A stretch of 64,000 nt of DNA, taken from contig JASEVX010000007.1 in NCBI GenBank assembly GCA_031761405.1, positions 42,672,411 through 42,736,410 of the forward strand. The letters run 5' to 3'. Positions 19,314 to 29,510 of the stretch are shown here, one piece after another (the first letter of the stretch is position 1; each line of letters begins with the position of its first letter). The position numbers and the translations under genes were made by a program. The notes under the pieces were generated by a model. It searched no databases. It was not told the DNA's origin and saw nothing but the letters and a program-made list of their open reading frames with translations. The DNA comes from Serripes groenlandicus (lineage: Eukaryota > Mollusca > Bivalvia > Cardiida > Cardiidae).

Positions 19314-19539
19314 CCCTTTCACTCATATAGACGCTTTCTGACGCCTCTGGAGCAAACGGCTTTTTGAAAACATAGTGACAAAAGAAGAAATTGCACAAAA
19401 CGTGCAATTTCTCCTTTTGCCACAATGTTTTCCACTTTTTGTCATAGGTTAACCATTCAATTATGGAGATTTTCTATGTTTTGACAAAATACGTTCAAAG
19501 TCGTCTGCTGCAGAATTGCCGTATGAGGGAAAGGGTTAA
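19310..19539. mobile_element. MITE-P copy, right of a back-to-back pair
   Basis: TTAACCCTTTCACTCATATA at the left, GTATGAGGGAAAGGGTTAA at the right; inner palindrome AAATTGCACAAAACGTGCAATTT. Well preserved. Confidence 0.85.
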
Positions 19540-19626
19540 GAAATAGTGGCTGTGTCACGAGAAACCGGCCTCCGGAGGTCTTGAGGTGTATGGCAATTAC
19601 TAGCATAGTGAGTTATTAGTATATAT

Positions 19627-19873
19627 CGAAGGGCTTGGTGTGAAACGGTTGTAACTTAAAACCTATTTTGAAAACCCTGGTTTAGGGGCAATTTTGACCC
19701 CTTTGTAAACAACGCAAATTTAGGTGCCATTGCTCAGAACGAGCAATGGCACCTAAATTTCCATTGTTTACCAAGTAAAATGATTTAACGTTTATAAAGG
19801 CTTTATGGTGAGGTGATTAACCTTGGTAAAAAAATACCAATTTAAGTTACAACCGTTTCACGGCAAGCCCTCG
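19627..19873. mobile_element. MITE-R copy 1 (4-bp target duplication ATAT)
   Basis: Inverted ends CGAAGGGCTTGGTGTGAAAC and GTTTCACGGCAAGCCCTCG, flanked by ATAT on both sides. Central palindrome GGTGCCATTGCTC-AGAAC-GAGCAATGGCACC. 247 bases, no coding frame. Copies: 27526-27710 (left end lost) and 31382-31627. Confidence 0.9.
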
Positions 19874-19919
19874 ATATTGTGTCTTATACATTATCCAGTA
19901 TCTCCCAATATTATTGTTA

Positions 19920-20035
19920 GACTTGATAGCGAACAGGGAAGATTGTGATCCAACTGAGTAGAGGCGCAGTCTGATCTGGTTCATCTGTGGTCACAAAGTC
20001 CCGAAGGTCGGGTTTCGTGCGGTCTTGCTCAAATT
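19920..20035. repeat. Dispersed repeat (GATCCNGACCAGACTGCG type)
   Basis: GCGAACAGGGAAGATTGTGA ... GCGCAGTCTGATCTGG ... GTCCCGAAGGTCGGGTTTCG. Related pieces lie near 24845, 34950, 39350, 41345 and 42570; nature unknown, always non-coding. Confidence 0.55.
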
Positions 20036-20164
20036 ATCTTTACGATCGACTATGGTGATACATGATTACATCCACATGACTCGCTGTGTTAGAGATTCAT
20101 GATAAAGCAAAATTCGTTAATCGTGAATTGCTTAACGATATTATCCTGATCCTGACCTGTCTTT

Positions 20165-21600
20165 CAAAAGTATAAATACATTTGACGATTGTGTACCCAT
20201 CCTCATTCACTCGCACCCTGATTCACTCACAAAAGAATATATCTATTTGACGAACATGTATTTATTCCTTTTTCACTCACACAAAAATAGATCTGTTTGA
20301 CGAACATGTATTCAGTCATCATTCACTCACAAAAAATAGATCTATGTGACGCCATTCTTTCCTCATGCACTCGCAGCCTCATTCAATCACACAAAGATAT
20401 ATATATTTGACGCCATACATTCCTCATTAAATATATATTTGACGAACATGTATTCACTCCTCATCCACTCACAATACATATATCTATTTGACGCCATTCT
20501 TTTTTTTTAGGAATATATATTCAGTCCACATTCACTCGCAGTCTCATTCACTCACAAACAATAGATATATTTGACGAACATGTATTCAGTCCTCAATCAC
20601 TCGCAGCCTCATTCACTTACCAAAAATGTATATATTTGACGAATATGTATAAGTCCTCATTCACTCACAAACCATATATCTATTTGACGAATATGCATTC
20701 ATTCCTCTTTCAATCGCAGACTCATTCACTCACAAACAATTGTGTATATTTGACGAACATGTATTCAGTCTTCATTAAATCTAAGCCTCATTCACTCACA
20801 AATAATAGATATATTGGCGAATGTGTATTCATTCCACATCTACTCGCAGCCTCATTCACTCACAACAAATATATCTATTTGACTAACATCTATTCAGTTC
20901 TCATTCAATCGCAGCCTTATTCACTCACAACAAATAGATCATTTGATTAACATCTATTCAGTTCACATTCAATCGCAGCCTAATTCACTCACAACAAATA
21001 GATCTATTTGACTTACATCTATTCAGTTCACATTCAATCGCAGCCTCATTCACTCACAACAAATATATATATTTGACTAACATCTATTCAGTTCACATTC
21101 AATCGCAGCCTCATTCACTCACAACAAATAGATCTATTTGACTAACATCTATTCAGTTCACATTCAATCGCAGCCTCATTCACTCACAACAAATATATCT
21201 ATTTGACTAACATCTATTCAGTTCACATTCAATCGCAGCCTCATTCACTCACAACAAATATATCTATTTGACTAACATCTATTCAGTTCACATTCAATCG
21301 CAGCCTCATTCACTCACAACAAATAGATCTATTTGACGAATATGTTTTCAGTCATCATTCACTCTCAACCTCATTCACTCACAAAAAATAGATATATTTG
21401 ACGTCTTTCATTGCTCATTCACTCGAAGTCTCATTCACTTACACAAATATATATATTTGACGAATATGTATTCAGTCAACATTCACTCGCAGCTTCATTA
21501 CCTCACTCACTCACACAAAATAAACATATTTGACGAATGCGTATTCAGTCCTCATTCACTCGCAGCCTCATTCAGTCACAAAAAAATAGTAACTTTTGAG
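20165..21600. repeat. 65-bp tandem array
   Basis: The 20.9-21.3 kb core repeats exactly every 65 bases (ATCTATTTGACTAACATCTA ... CAATCGCAGCCTCATTCACT). The edges are looser and vary in length. About 20 units in all. Non-coding. Confidence 0.93.
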
Positions 21601-22279
21601 GAATTATATAGTAACTTTTGACGAATTCTATATCTGTGTCGAATTCAAGTTCAATATGGAATTGGCTATCGTTACCTATGCAGATACAGATCACCACTGT
21701 TCACATATCAGTTATTTAAGATTGTTAAATGCTTCTGACAGTGCGTGTAGATTCTGATGAAACGGAGCAGATGTATAGGCCGATCTGAACATATTACTGT
21801 TCACAATTGTCAAGTTGTACCTTTTCCCATGGACACATGAGACATATTAATATTAAAATAGAATACATGTATATAGCCTGTATTGTGTATCAAACAACGG
21901 GACACTTACGTAGCCACGTAGTGCGTAGTGATACTAGTCCGAGAATACACGATGAAGATAAACCAAAAGGTTTTCACAAATATCATGTTCTTCAATATAC
22001 ATTTGTGTATATATATATTCTTGTAAACAAATGTTTCAATTTAGTTAAGAAAGAATGTTTACTTTTGTAGGAAGGCAACGCTAGTGTTAATAAATACTTT
22101 AACAATGAACACAATCGCTCCATTTTCCGGTATTTTTACAGATGACGTGTTCAATGGGAAGGGTAACAATACAGTTGCAATTTGAACAACGACATTGGAA
22201 AAGGAAACGTTTAGCCATTTGAAATGGGAGAATAATTGAATATTAGGAGTTTAAACCTGTTTTCAACACTATTTCATTT
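21601..22279. other. Intergenic, no gene seen
   Basis: AT-rich; the short plus-strand frame at 21807-22070 has no recognisable motif or splice support. Confidence 0.45.
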
Positions 22280-22530
22280 GAGACGTTCCACGAGAAAACC
22301 AACATTCTGGACTCTGCGTAATGTATCGAACCAGATCAACCTGCACAGCCTAATCCGAGCTGACACATTCCGTCCCAGGGGGATAGAGATATAGAGTAAT
22401 GATTCCAAAATAGAAAATGCACAGGAGGCGAAAAAAGTCTGTCCGGGTTAGCCTGCGCGGCATGCTTAGGCTGATCCGGGTCAATATTTTACGCAGAGTC
22501 CACAATGTTAGTTTTCTCGTGGAAGGGCTC
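22280..22530. mobile_element. MITE-S copy 2 (target duplication ATTT)
   Basis: Ends GAGACGTTCCACGAGAAAAC and GTTTTCTCGTGGAAGGGCTC, flanked by ATTT at 22276-22279 and 22531-22534. Confidence 0.82.
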
Positions 22531-22534
22531 ATTT

Positions 22535-23120
22535 ATATCACGTTGGCCAGTTCATCAAACCACGTGATTCCTGCTCTCTCAATAAATATTCAATTCAATA
22601 TTGTTCTAATAATATGGCTACCTTTCCCGCATATACTTTTATCACATTGGCGGAAAACGACCGGACTAGACTCAAATACTTTGTCAATCGTCGGAAGGAA
22701 CGAATGGATAAATTGGAATTCGAACTCACAACCGCTTTATAAACAGTCGTCGATATTATCCAGCTTTTGAGATTCTATAGAGAAGGCCCATGTCTGATCA
22801 ATTTCTAAATTGTCCATAAAGTTTTCAAATTTCGTCTTATGTTACAGGCATAAACTGTCGTCTGTGTTAGCTAAAGGGTTTGAATCGTCGTTTATACTTA
22901 AACGCTCCGAGTATCGCTTTTCTTATGACGTGACACCATTTGAATTTTAGTTATGTATCACTCATAATAAACCCTAAATTTACCAAACAGTCATGTCTGG
23001 TAAAAATGTGACACTTCGTATTTAAACAGTACGTTCGAAATAGAAACGTGTGAGGTATACACATATAAACAAACGAAAACAAAACAAGGCTATAACCTAT
23101 ATGACTGCAATAAAGGCATA
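22535..23120. other. Intergenic with possible MITE-P scraps
   Basis: ACCTTTCCCGCATATAC near 22620 and GTCGTCTGTGTTAGCTAAAG near 22857 resemble MITE-P ends. No gene. Confidence 0.4.
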
Positions 23121-23124
23121 ATTG

Positions 23125-24000
23125 TATGAATGGTGCTTTACGCCGTTTGTGATGTTATTTCAGTTATATCACGGTGTTTCCTGGGTTAGTTACCAGTTAT
23201 ACCACGGTGTTTCCTGGGTTAATTACCAGTTATATCACGGTGTTTCCTGGGTTAGTTATTAGTTATACCACGGTGTTTCCTGGGTTAATTACCAGTTATA
23301 TCACGGTGTTTCCTGGGTTAATTACCAGTTATATCATGGTTTTTCCTGGGTTAATTACCAGATATATCACGGTGTTTCCTGGGTTAATTACCAGATATAT
23401 CACGGTGTTTCCTGGGTTAATTACCAGTTATATCATGGTGTCTCCTGGGTTAGTTACCAGTTATATCACGGTGTTTCCTGGGTTATTTACCAGTTATATC
23501 ACGGTGTTTCCTGGGTTAATTACCAGTTATATCACGGTGTTTCCTAGGTTAATTACCATTTATATCATGGTGTTTCCTGGGTTAATTACCAGATATATCA
23601 CGGTGTTTCCTAGGTTAATTACCATTTATATCATGGTGTTTCCTGGGTTAGTTACCAGATATATCACGGTGATTTATGGGTTATTTACCAGTTATATCAC
23701 GGTATTTCATGGGTTAATTATCAGTTATATCACGGTGATTTATGGGTTAATTACCAGTTATATCACGGTATTTCCTAGGTTAATTACCAGTTATATCACG
23801 GTATTTCATGGGTTAATTACCAGGTATATCACGCTGATTTATGGGTTAATTACCAGTTATATCACGGTATTTCCTGGGTTAATTACCATTTATATCACGG
23901 TGTTTCCTGGGTTAATTACCAGTTATATCACGGTGTTTCCTGGGTTAATTACCAGTTATATCACGGTGTGTCCTGGGTTTATTCTGACAGTACCAGGAAT
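23125..24000. repeat. 33-bp minisatellite derived from SINE-1
   Basis: About 25 units of 33 bases containing TATATCACGGTGTTTCCTGG and GTTAATTACCAGT. The left edge (GCTTTACGCCG ... GTTATTTCAG) and the unit itself are reverse SINE-1 sequence. The 287-residue open frame over it (ITVFPGLITSY repeated) follows from 33 being a multiple of 3 and is not a gene. Confidence 0.92.
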
Positions 24001-24084
24001 AATAGACATTAAGCCTAAAATTAAATATATCACTTAAAAAACCCATTTACTGATGTAGACGCCTTATTACTCTGAATATATTCC

Positions 24085-24268
24085 GGATTATACCAAATAC
24101 CTTAACAATTGTAGCAATGGCTACGCTCTTTTGCGCTCAGGATTGCGGGGTAAGCATAACGACTGGCTAGTGTCAGGATACATGGATTTGCTGGTCACTA
24201 ACCAAGGAAACGCCGTGATATAACCGAACAAATGTTGAAAGCGGCGTACAACACCCAACAATAAATAC
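24085..24268 (+). mobile_element. SINE-1, forward, head missing
   Basis: TATACCAAATACCTTAACAA ... ATAACGACTGGCTAGTGTCA ... AAACGCCGTGATATAACC ... AAAGCGGCG. It faces the reverse SINE-1 that seeded the 33-bp array. Confidence 0.75.
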
Positions 24269-25320
24269 ATAACTTCCAGCAGTCAAAGGGGTTAGTTAGT
24301 AAGATATTCAAATGACGGGATTGCGATTGTGAAGATCCAGATCAGACAGCGCATCCACACAGTCTGATAAAGCTCTGCACTGTTCGTCAATAAGTCATAA
24401 ACCATCTTAAAAAACGTATGTAAAGCAGTATACGATTATTCCCTTATCAAGGGTGTGCATGCAAATCTTAACAAATCAGTAAATTAATTCGTTCAAACTT
24501 CCGATTAAGGCGTATATATAATTAGAAATGTTCAAAGGTATGGAGAATTTTGTTACGATTTATATACACAACGAGATATATTTTCCCACGTTGTTTCTAT
24601 AATACATGTTATTGTCTTCATACCAATTTACGTGAATTTACATGTAGTATTTAAAGCATTGAATTTAAATTTAAAAAGCATACATAAAAGGTGTAAAGAA
24701 CAATTAGACAAATACCGATATATTGTGACTATAGTGTATGGGCAGCGTCACGCGAAAACAAACCCTTCGAGACTTTTCCGAACATCTAAGATCATGATCA
24801 ACCATCGCCCCCGTTCCCAATAAGCTTTCAAGATGTCTGTTAAATTAAAGAGCGAACAGTGAAGATCCTGACCAGACTGCGTGGAGACGCAGGTTGATCT
24901 GGATTGTTTTTTCTGGTAGCAAATTCCTTAAGATTGGTTTTCGCATGTGGTGCCGCAATTTAAAAGCCCTCTAAAAGTCGCTTCTCTGGTGACTTTGTCC
25001 GGTATTGTATCTCTCTTGTCTACACGGTAAACACACGGATAAGAATGGGAGATGAAATTTCGGTAACTGTGAAATAGCACGATGGAATTATTGATATGGG
25101 GAATACGTGTGCAATGAGGATGGTGTGACTTTGAGTTTGAGAAATTGGTAAAATTGAACTGGATTTTCTTGTTGGTATCATTTGCTACGTACTTTTAAAT
25201 AGGAATTTGTAGCAATTTATTCTATTAGAGGACATTTACTCATATATTTACTCATTCATTTTTTTCATTTTATTATTTTTAAAGAGATACATTGACATTG
25301 ATTGTCTGAATGCAATAATT
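24269..25320. other. Intergenic, no gene; dispersed repeat inside
   Basis: 24835-24945 is another GAACAGTGAAGATCCTGACC ... CGCAGGTTGATCTGGAT copy. Nothing else recognised. Confidence 0.45.
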
Positions 25321-25324
25321 ATCT

Positions 25325-25660
25325 TCGTGTTTAGCTTCACTGGCTGAAAGCCAGTCGAGGTTATGTCGAGTTGAATTGTCCGTCGTGCGTACGTGCGTGC
25401 GTCCGTAAACGCTTGGTTTACAACTTTTTCCTTATAACAACTGTGTCTATATATGAAGCATCCTCTCAATGTCTTCTCCAACTTTTTTGTTTGTTCCATG
25501 CACAATTATGGTTTCCATGGCAACCGAAAGAAAAGACTCTTATCCTCACAAACTTGTTGGTCGATTTTCGAATTGCCTTGGTGATGACCCTCTACAGATG
25601 CCTTCCATCCATGTTGATTTACGTAAAAATTTAGTCCTTATAATTCTTATTACTTAGCTG
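25325..25660. mobile_element. Fragment of the bivalve CACCTGAGC-type repeat
   Basis: CTGAAAGCCAGTCGAGG ... GTCCGTCGTGCG ... AGCATCCTCTCAATG ... ATTATGGTTTCCATGGCAAC matches the element at 37165-37860. Confidence 0.55.
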
Positions 25661-25799
25661 CCAATCCAGACAGACACATTCTTTATTTAGTTCAAATCTA
25701 TACAAAGGCTATGCGAACATAAATTCAAAAATCATGACGTAATAATATTGAAAATATGTATATGTCATATATGTATATTTTATCAAATGTAAATGTTTG

Positions 25800-26062
25800 T
25801 CATACATCTCTCTCTTTCTTTCTCTCCCATCATCTCTCTCTCTCTCTCCCCCTCTCTCTCTCCCTCTCTTTCTCTCTCTGATTATCTCTCTTTTTTTCCC
25901 TTCTCTCTCTCTCTCTTTTCCTCTCTTTCTCACTATCTATCCTTCTCCCCCCTCTCTACCAAACCACCTCTCTATCTCTGTCTTTCTCCCTCCCTCTCCA
26001 ACTCTCTCATTATCTCTCTTTCTCTATCTATCTCCCTATTTATCCCTTTCACTCTATCTCTG
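25800..26062. repeat. Imperfect (CT)n microsatellite
   Basis: Long CTCTCT tract broken by T and C runs; the Ser/Leu-rich frames over it are artefacts. Confidence 0.95.
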
Positions 26063-26069
26063 TCTGTTT

Positions 26070-26215
26070 TTGGCCTGGGGCGAAAAAAATAGCTCATCAT
26101 GGATTCAACAAAACTGCATTTAAAAGGTTAGGATCTCCTTCATAAATATCATTTTAATGCTGTTGGAACATCAGTGAAAAACTTAAGGCGTGAGTACTCC
26201 AATATAAAAACAGGT
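26070..26215. repeat. Dispersed repeat shared with 53450-53675
   Basis: GGCCTGGGGC, then TCATCATGGATTCAACAAAA ... GTTGGAACATCAGTGAAA ... GCGTGAGTACTCCAAT. The same blocks in the same order lie at 53455-53675 with an extra internal stretch. Confidence 0.7.
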
Positions 26216-27365
26216 CAAATATGGACGCTTGTTAACATTATTAACATTCGCGAAGAGGAACGGAAAAAAAGAAAGAAGTCGCGTGAAATAAATATACAGT
26301 GGCGGATTAACCGGGGGGGGGGGGCGCAGGGCCCGTGCGTCGAAAAATTAATCGTAAACAAAGACAAAGCGTGGCAAATGTAGTGGCGGATTTAGCGGGG
26401 GTCCGACGCCCCCCACCCCACGACACCCCGACCCGGTCGGGCATCTTACATATCTGGCTTGCGCCGTGTCAAATTCGCCGCTCAGAGCCCGGCAATAAAT
26501 ACATAAACATAAGCTGCAATTGTATTTCCTTTCACATTTCCCCTACTTCTACAAACTTCCAGCAGCCCCCAGGCCGTCAGCACTGCAGTGCTTTGATTTA
26601 ATATACCATATCATGAAAATCGAACTTGGGGACTTATCGAAGGGCTTTACCACAGCATAGTCTGATAATGATCTTTCCTGCTTATCATCTATATTACAAG
26701 TGTAGTAGCACACACATCCTAGAAGAATGGTATTAAGCAGATGACCGACCGACTATGTTGTTACCTCTCAATACAACAACACATAGTTAGGACAACAGTA
26801 TAACGTGTCCCCTCATCGGAAGAAAAACAAAGCTGGAAACCATTGTCGGAAAAAAGGAGGAATTCCTCATTACGAGCAAACATTCATTGTGTTACAAAGA
26901 AATTCAACGAATAAATGTACCAAACTGTATTGCTGTCGCAGAACGCATTCCTCTCTTAAGAGAGAATGCGTTTCTTTGCATCCTTCAGAAGTTGCTCAGG
27001 GCAGGTTATTCTGTATATAAGAATGCAATGTGATCCGAAGGTCGATTTTCGAGTGGCGTGTCTCGTGTTATTGTATCCTCTGACTTTGGATGTTTTTATT
27101 ATGAACATATCACGAACACAATTTTATAAACAAACGGCTTATCAGCGATACCTGTATTAACTTAAATGATCATTTTTAAATTACTTTATATCTCTCCTGC
27201 TTATCGTTAAGTCTGGCCAAACTATAATTATTAGTGAAGCTGAAATGATTAAACTTGTAAAGCGAAAACGTGTCGTCTGCTTTGAACATATTTAGGGAGC
27301 GCGTCAGCGAAGTATTGAAATGTGTTATTGATAAATGGTTATTGATAAACATTGTGAGAGAATGC
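26216..27365. other. Intergenic, no gene; G-rich patch
   Basis: 26300-26440 holds two GTGGCGGATT(A/T)A blocks each followed by a poly-G run. The remainder shows no family motif. Confidence 0.45.
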
Positions 27366-27525
27366 GAAGTCGTTCATGTAGAACATTGTCTCCTTTTTCT
27401 ACAATAATTACAAAAGTCGATTGCTGCAGAAAGGGTCTAGAGTTATCTATGTCATGGAAAGGGTCTTAAACCTCTTTCTATGGTTGGATCTTATCTACCC
27501 TTTCCCACATACGACAAATATACAG

Positions 27526-27710
27526 CAATTTTGACCCCTTTGTAAACAATGCAAATATAGGTGCCATTGCTCAGAACGAGCAATGGCACCTAAATTTCCA
27601 TTGTTTACCAAGAAAAATGATTTAACGCTTATAAAGACTTTATGGCCTGGTGATTAAACTTGGTAAAAAAATACCGATTTTAGTTACAACTGTTTCACAC
27701 CAAGCCCTCG
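27526..27710. mobile_element. MITE-R copy 2, left end replaced by MITE-P scrap
   Basis: CAATTTTGACCCCTTTGTAA to the intact right end CACCAAGCCCTCG. The left end is lost; directly before it is a MITE-P left arm (CTACCCTTTCCCACATACGA at about 27496). A chimeric junction. Confidence 0.75.
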
Positions 27711-27835
27711 ATCTATGCAAAACATATGGAAACTCTCTATACAATAAAGAATGACTTTAAAATAAAGTTGCAAACATTGAATACTGCAAACGAAAAAATT
27801 ACTTATTTTTATCTTTTTTTCTTCTTTTTTTGCAA

Positions 27836-27898
27836 AAAGGTTTTCAAATGTCGTCTGCAGCAGAGGCCCCAAATGCGTCTACAAGTGGGAAAGGGTTT
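27836..27898. mobile_element. MITE-P right arm
   Basis: GTTTTCAAATGTCGTCTGCA ... CTACAAGTGGGAAAGGGTTTA. Its left arm is not clear. Confidence 0.55.
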
Positions 27899-28004
27899 AC
27901 ACGTGCTGTCAATTTACAACAGACACAAATATCGGGAATTAAGATAATGTATTATTTATCAAATATAAATACGCAGCTGCTTAGTGAAATTTCACTGTCG
28001 TTTA

Positions 28005-28190
28005 TTAACCCTTTCCCAGGTCATACAACAAAGCAGCAGCAGACGACTTTGAAACAGATAATCAAAAATACGGAAACTATCCAATTTTGAATAAAATTGT
28101 AAACATTGTGGCAAAATTGAAAAAAAAAACTCCTTAAAGTCGGCTGCTGCAGAGGCGTCAGACTACGTCTATATGTTATAAAGGAGTTAA
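28005..28190. mobile_element. MITE-P copy with TTAA on both sides
   Basis: TTAACCCTTTCCCAGGTCAT ... GCAGCAGCAGACGACTTTG at the left, GTCGGCTGCTGCAGAGGCGT ... AAAGGAGTTAA at the right. Confidence 0.78.
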
Positions 28191-28670
28191 ATGATATTTT
28201 TTTTTTTTTAAATATATAACTTTATTAGCCACGTGCTAATATATGTCAAGGTCGTGGCCATCCTCCCTCATACCTTACAATGAATATGATTTTATTAAAT
28301 CTATGTTAGCATATAAGGTTTATAATAAACATAATATAGTTTCCAGTGAGGTAAAGAGAAAATATAAATGTTAAGGTTTTTTTCCTACGGTAAATAAATA
28401 TTGTTGTTTGAAGTTCACATCGTTGTTATTGTAATCACATGCTATAACAAGAGCGCTGCAAGTTAACGCCAACGCTCGTCTGCTTTTTACTAAGTCGAAC
28501 AAGGGGTTTTATTATAGAAATGCGTATTGTTCCTAGGAACATGTGTACCAAGTTTCATTAGAAAATGTTGAACGATATTTGAGATATGAGGTAAGGATAA
28601 AGTGTTGGGACGACGCAGACGACGACGACGTAAAGGGTAGGATAATACCCCGACTTTTTTTCTTCGGAAA
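28191..28670. other. Intergenic, no gene seen
   Basis: Poly-T at 28198-28212, then AT-rich sequence; ACGACGCAGACGACGACGAC near 28612 is a short simple repeat. Confidence 0.45.
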
Positions 28671-28671
28671 A

Positions 28672-28856
28672 AAATGGTAGCAATGGCTGCGCTCCGTGGC
28701 GCCCAGGAGTGCGGTGTTATCATTAATACTGACTGGTTGGCTGGTGTAAGGATAAAACAACCAGTAGTACTGGTAACTCAGCCAGGAAACGCTGTGCTAT
28801 AACTGAACCAATAGTTGAAGGCGACGTAAACACCAAACAATCAATCAATCAATCAA
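28672..28856 (+). mobile_element. SINE-1, forward, head missing, (CAAT)n tail
   Basis: AAATGGTAGCAATGGCTGCG ... CCAGTAGTACTGGTAACTCA ... AAACACCAAACAATCAATCA. Confidence 0.8.
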
Positions 28857-28988
28857 TGGTTATCACATCCCTAATAAAAATGCTGAAATAATTAATTACT
28901 TAACAAGTATTGTTTGTATGCACGGTAACTATTTATGTCAGCTTAGTCATTTACTTAAATACATGTGTTACAAAATATTAGGGAAAAC

Positions 28989-29266
28989 CCACAGGCGTCC
29001 GAATTTCTATTAGAGCAAAAAATAGCCCCTCTATACTATTATAGTGTAATAATAATAACATAATAGCACACCTTGTTATTATTATTACACTATATGGACG
29101 TATAGAGGGGCTATTTATAGTAACACGTGCGGGATTCCCCAAATTGACATTACGATCATTTTTATCAAAGCGTATAGACAATATAGAGAGACTTTTTGTG
29201 TATTTCAACGAGGTATTGTGTGATTTTTCGCATTTTTTGCTGTAATAGAAATTCGGACGCCTGTGG
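28989..29266. mobile_element. Nested foldback element
   Basis: Outer inverted ends CCACAGGCGTCCGAATTTCT and AGAAATTCGGACGCCTGTGG (about 25 bases). Inside, at 29021-29113, is a second inverted pair, TAGCCCCTCTATAC ... TATAGAGGGGCTA, with AATAATAATA arms. The structure suggests one palindromic element within another. Confidence 0.8.
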
Positions 29267-29510
29267 AAAAACAAAAAATATGAAATATGCTTTTAAGTAT
29301 ACTATCAAAATATTACTTAACGCTAAGTAAGGTTGGTGGAATTGGACCCAGATGCAACTACTAAAACTATATAGAATTTTAGACCCACGAGTGTTATTAT
29401 AGTATCAATGTTTGTGATCCCGTTGTGGAGTCAACACTATCCAAAATTGAAAGTCGCGGACGAAATAAGGTCAATCTAAAGAATTGTATTTTCTACTTGT
29501 AGGCTGTAAG

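Noticed and set aside
23174..24037. 287-residue plus-strand frame
   Set aside because: It is the translation of the 33-bp SINE-derived minisatellite, without start context or other coding signs.
25709..26123. Ser/Leu- and Arg/Glu-rich frames
   Set aside because: They are the CT microsatellite read on either strand.
29484..29510. Upstream extension of the Mab-21-like frame by nine residues
   Set aside because: It would start at TTG, and TACTTGTAG at 29494-29502 looks like a splice acceptor. ATG 29511 is the better start.
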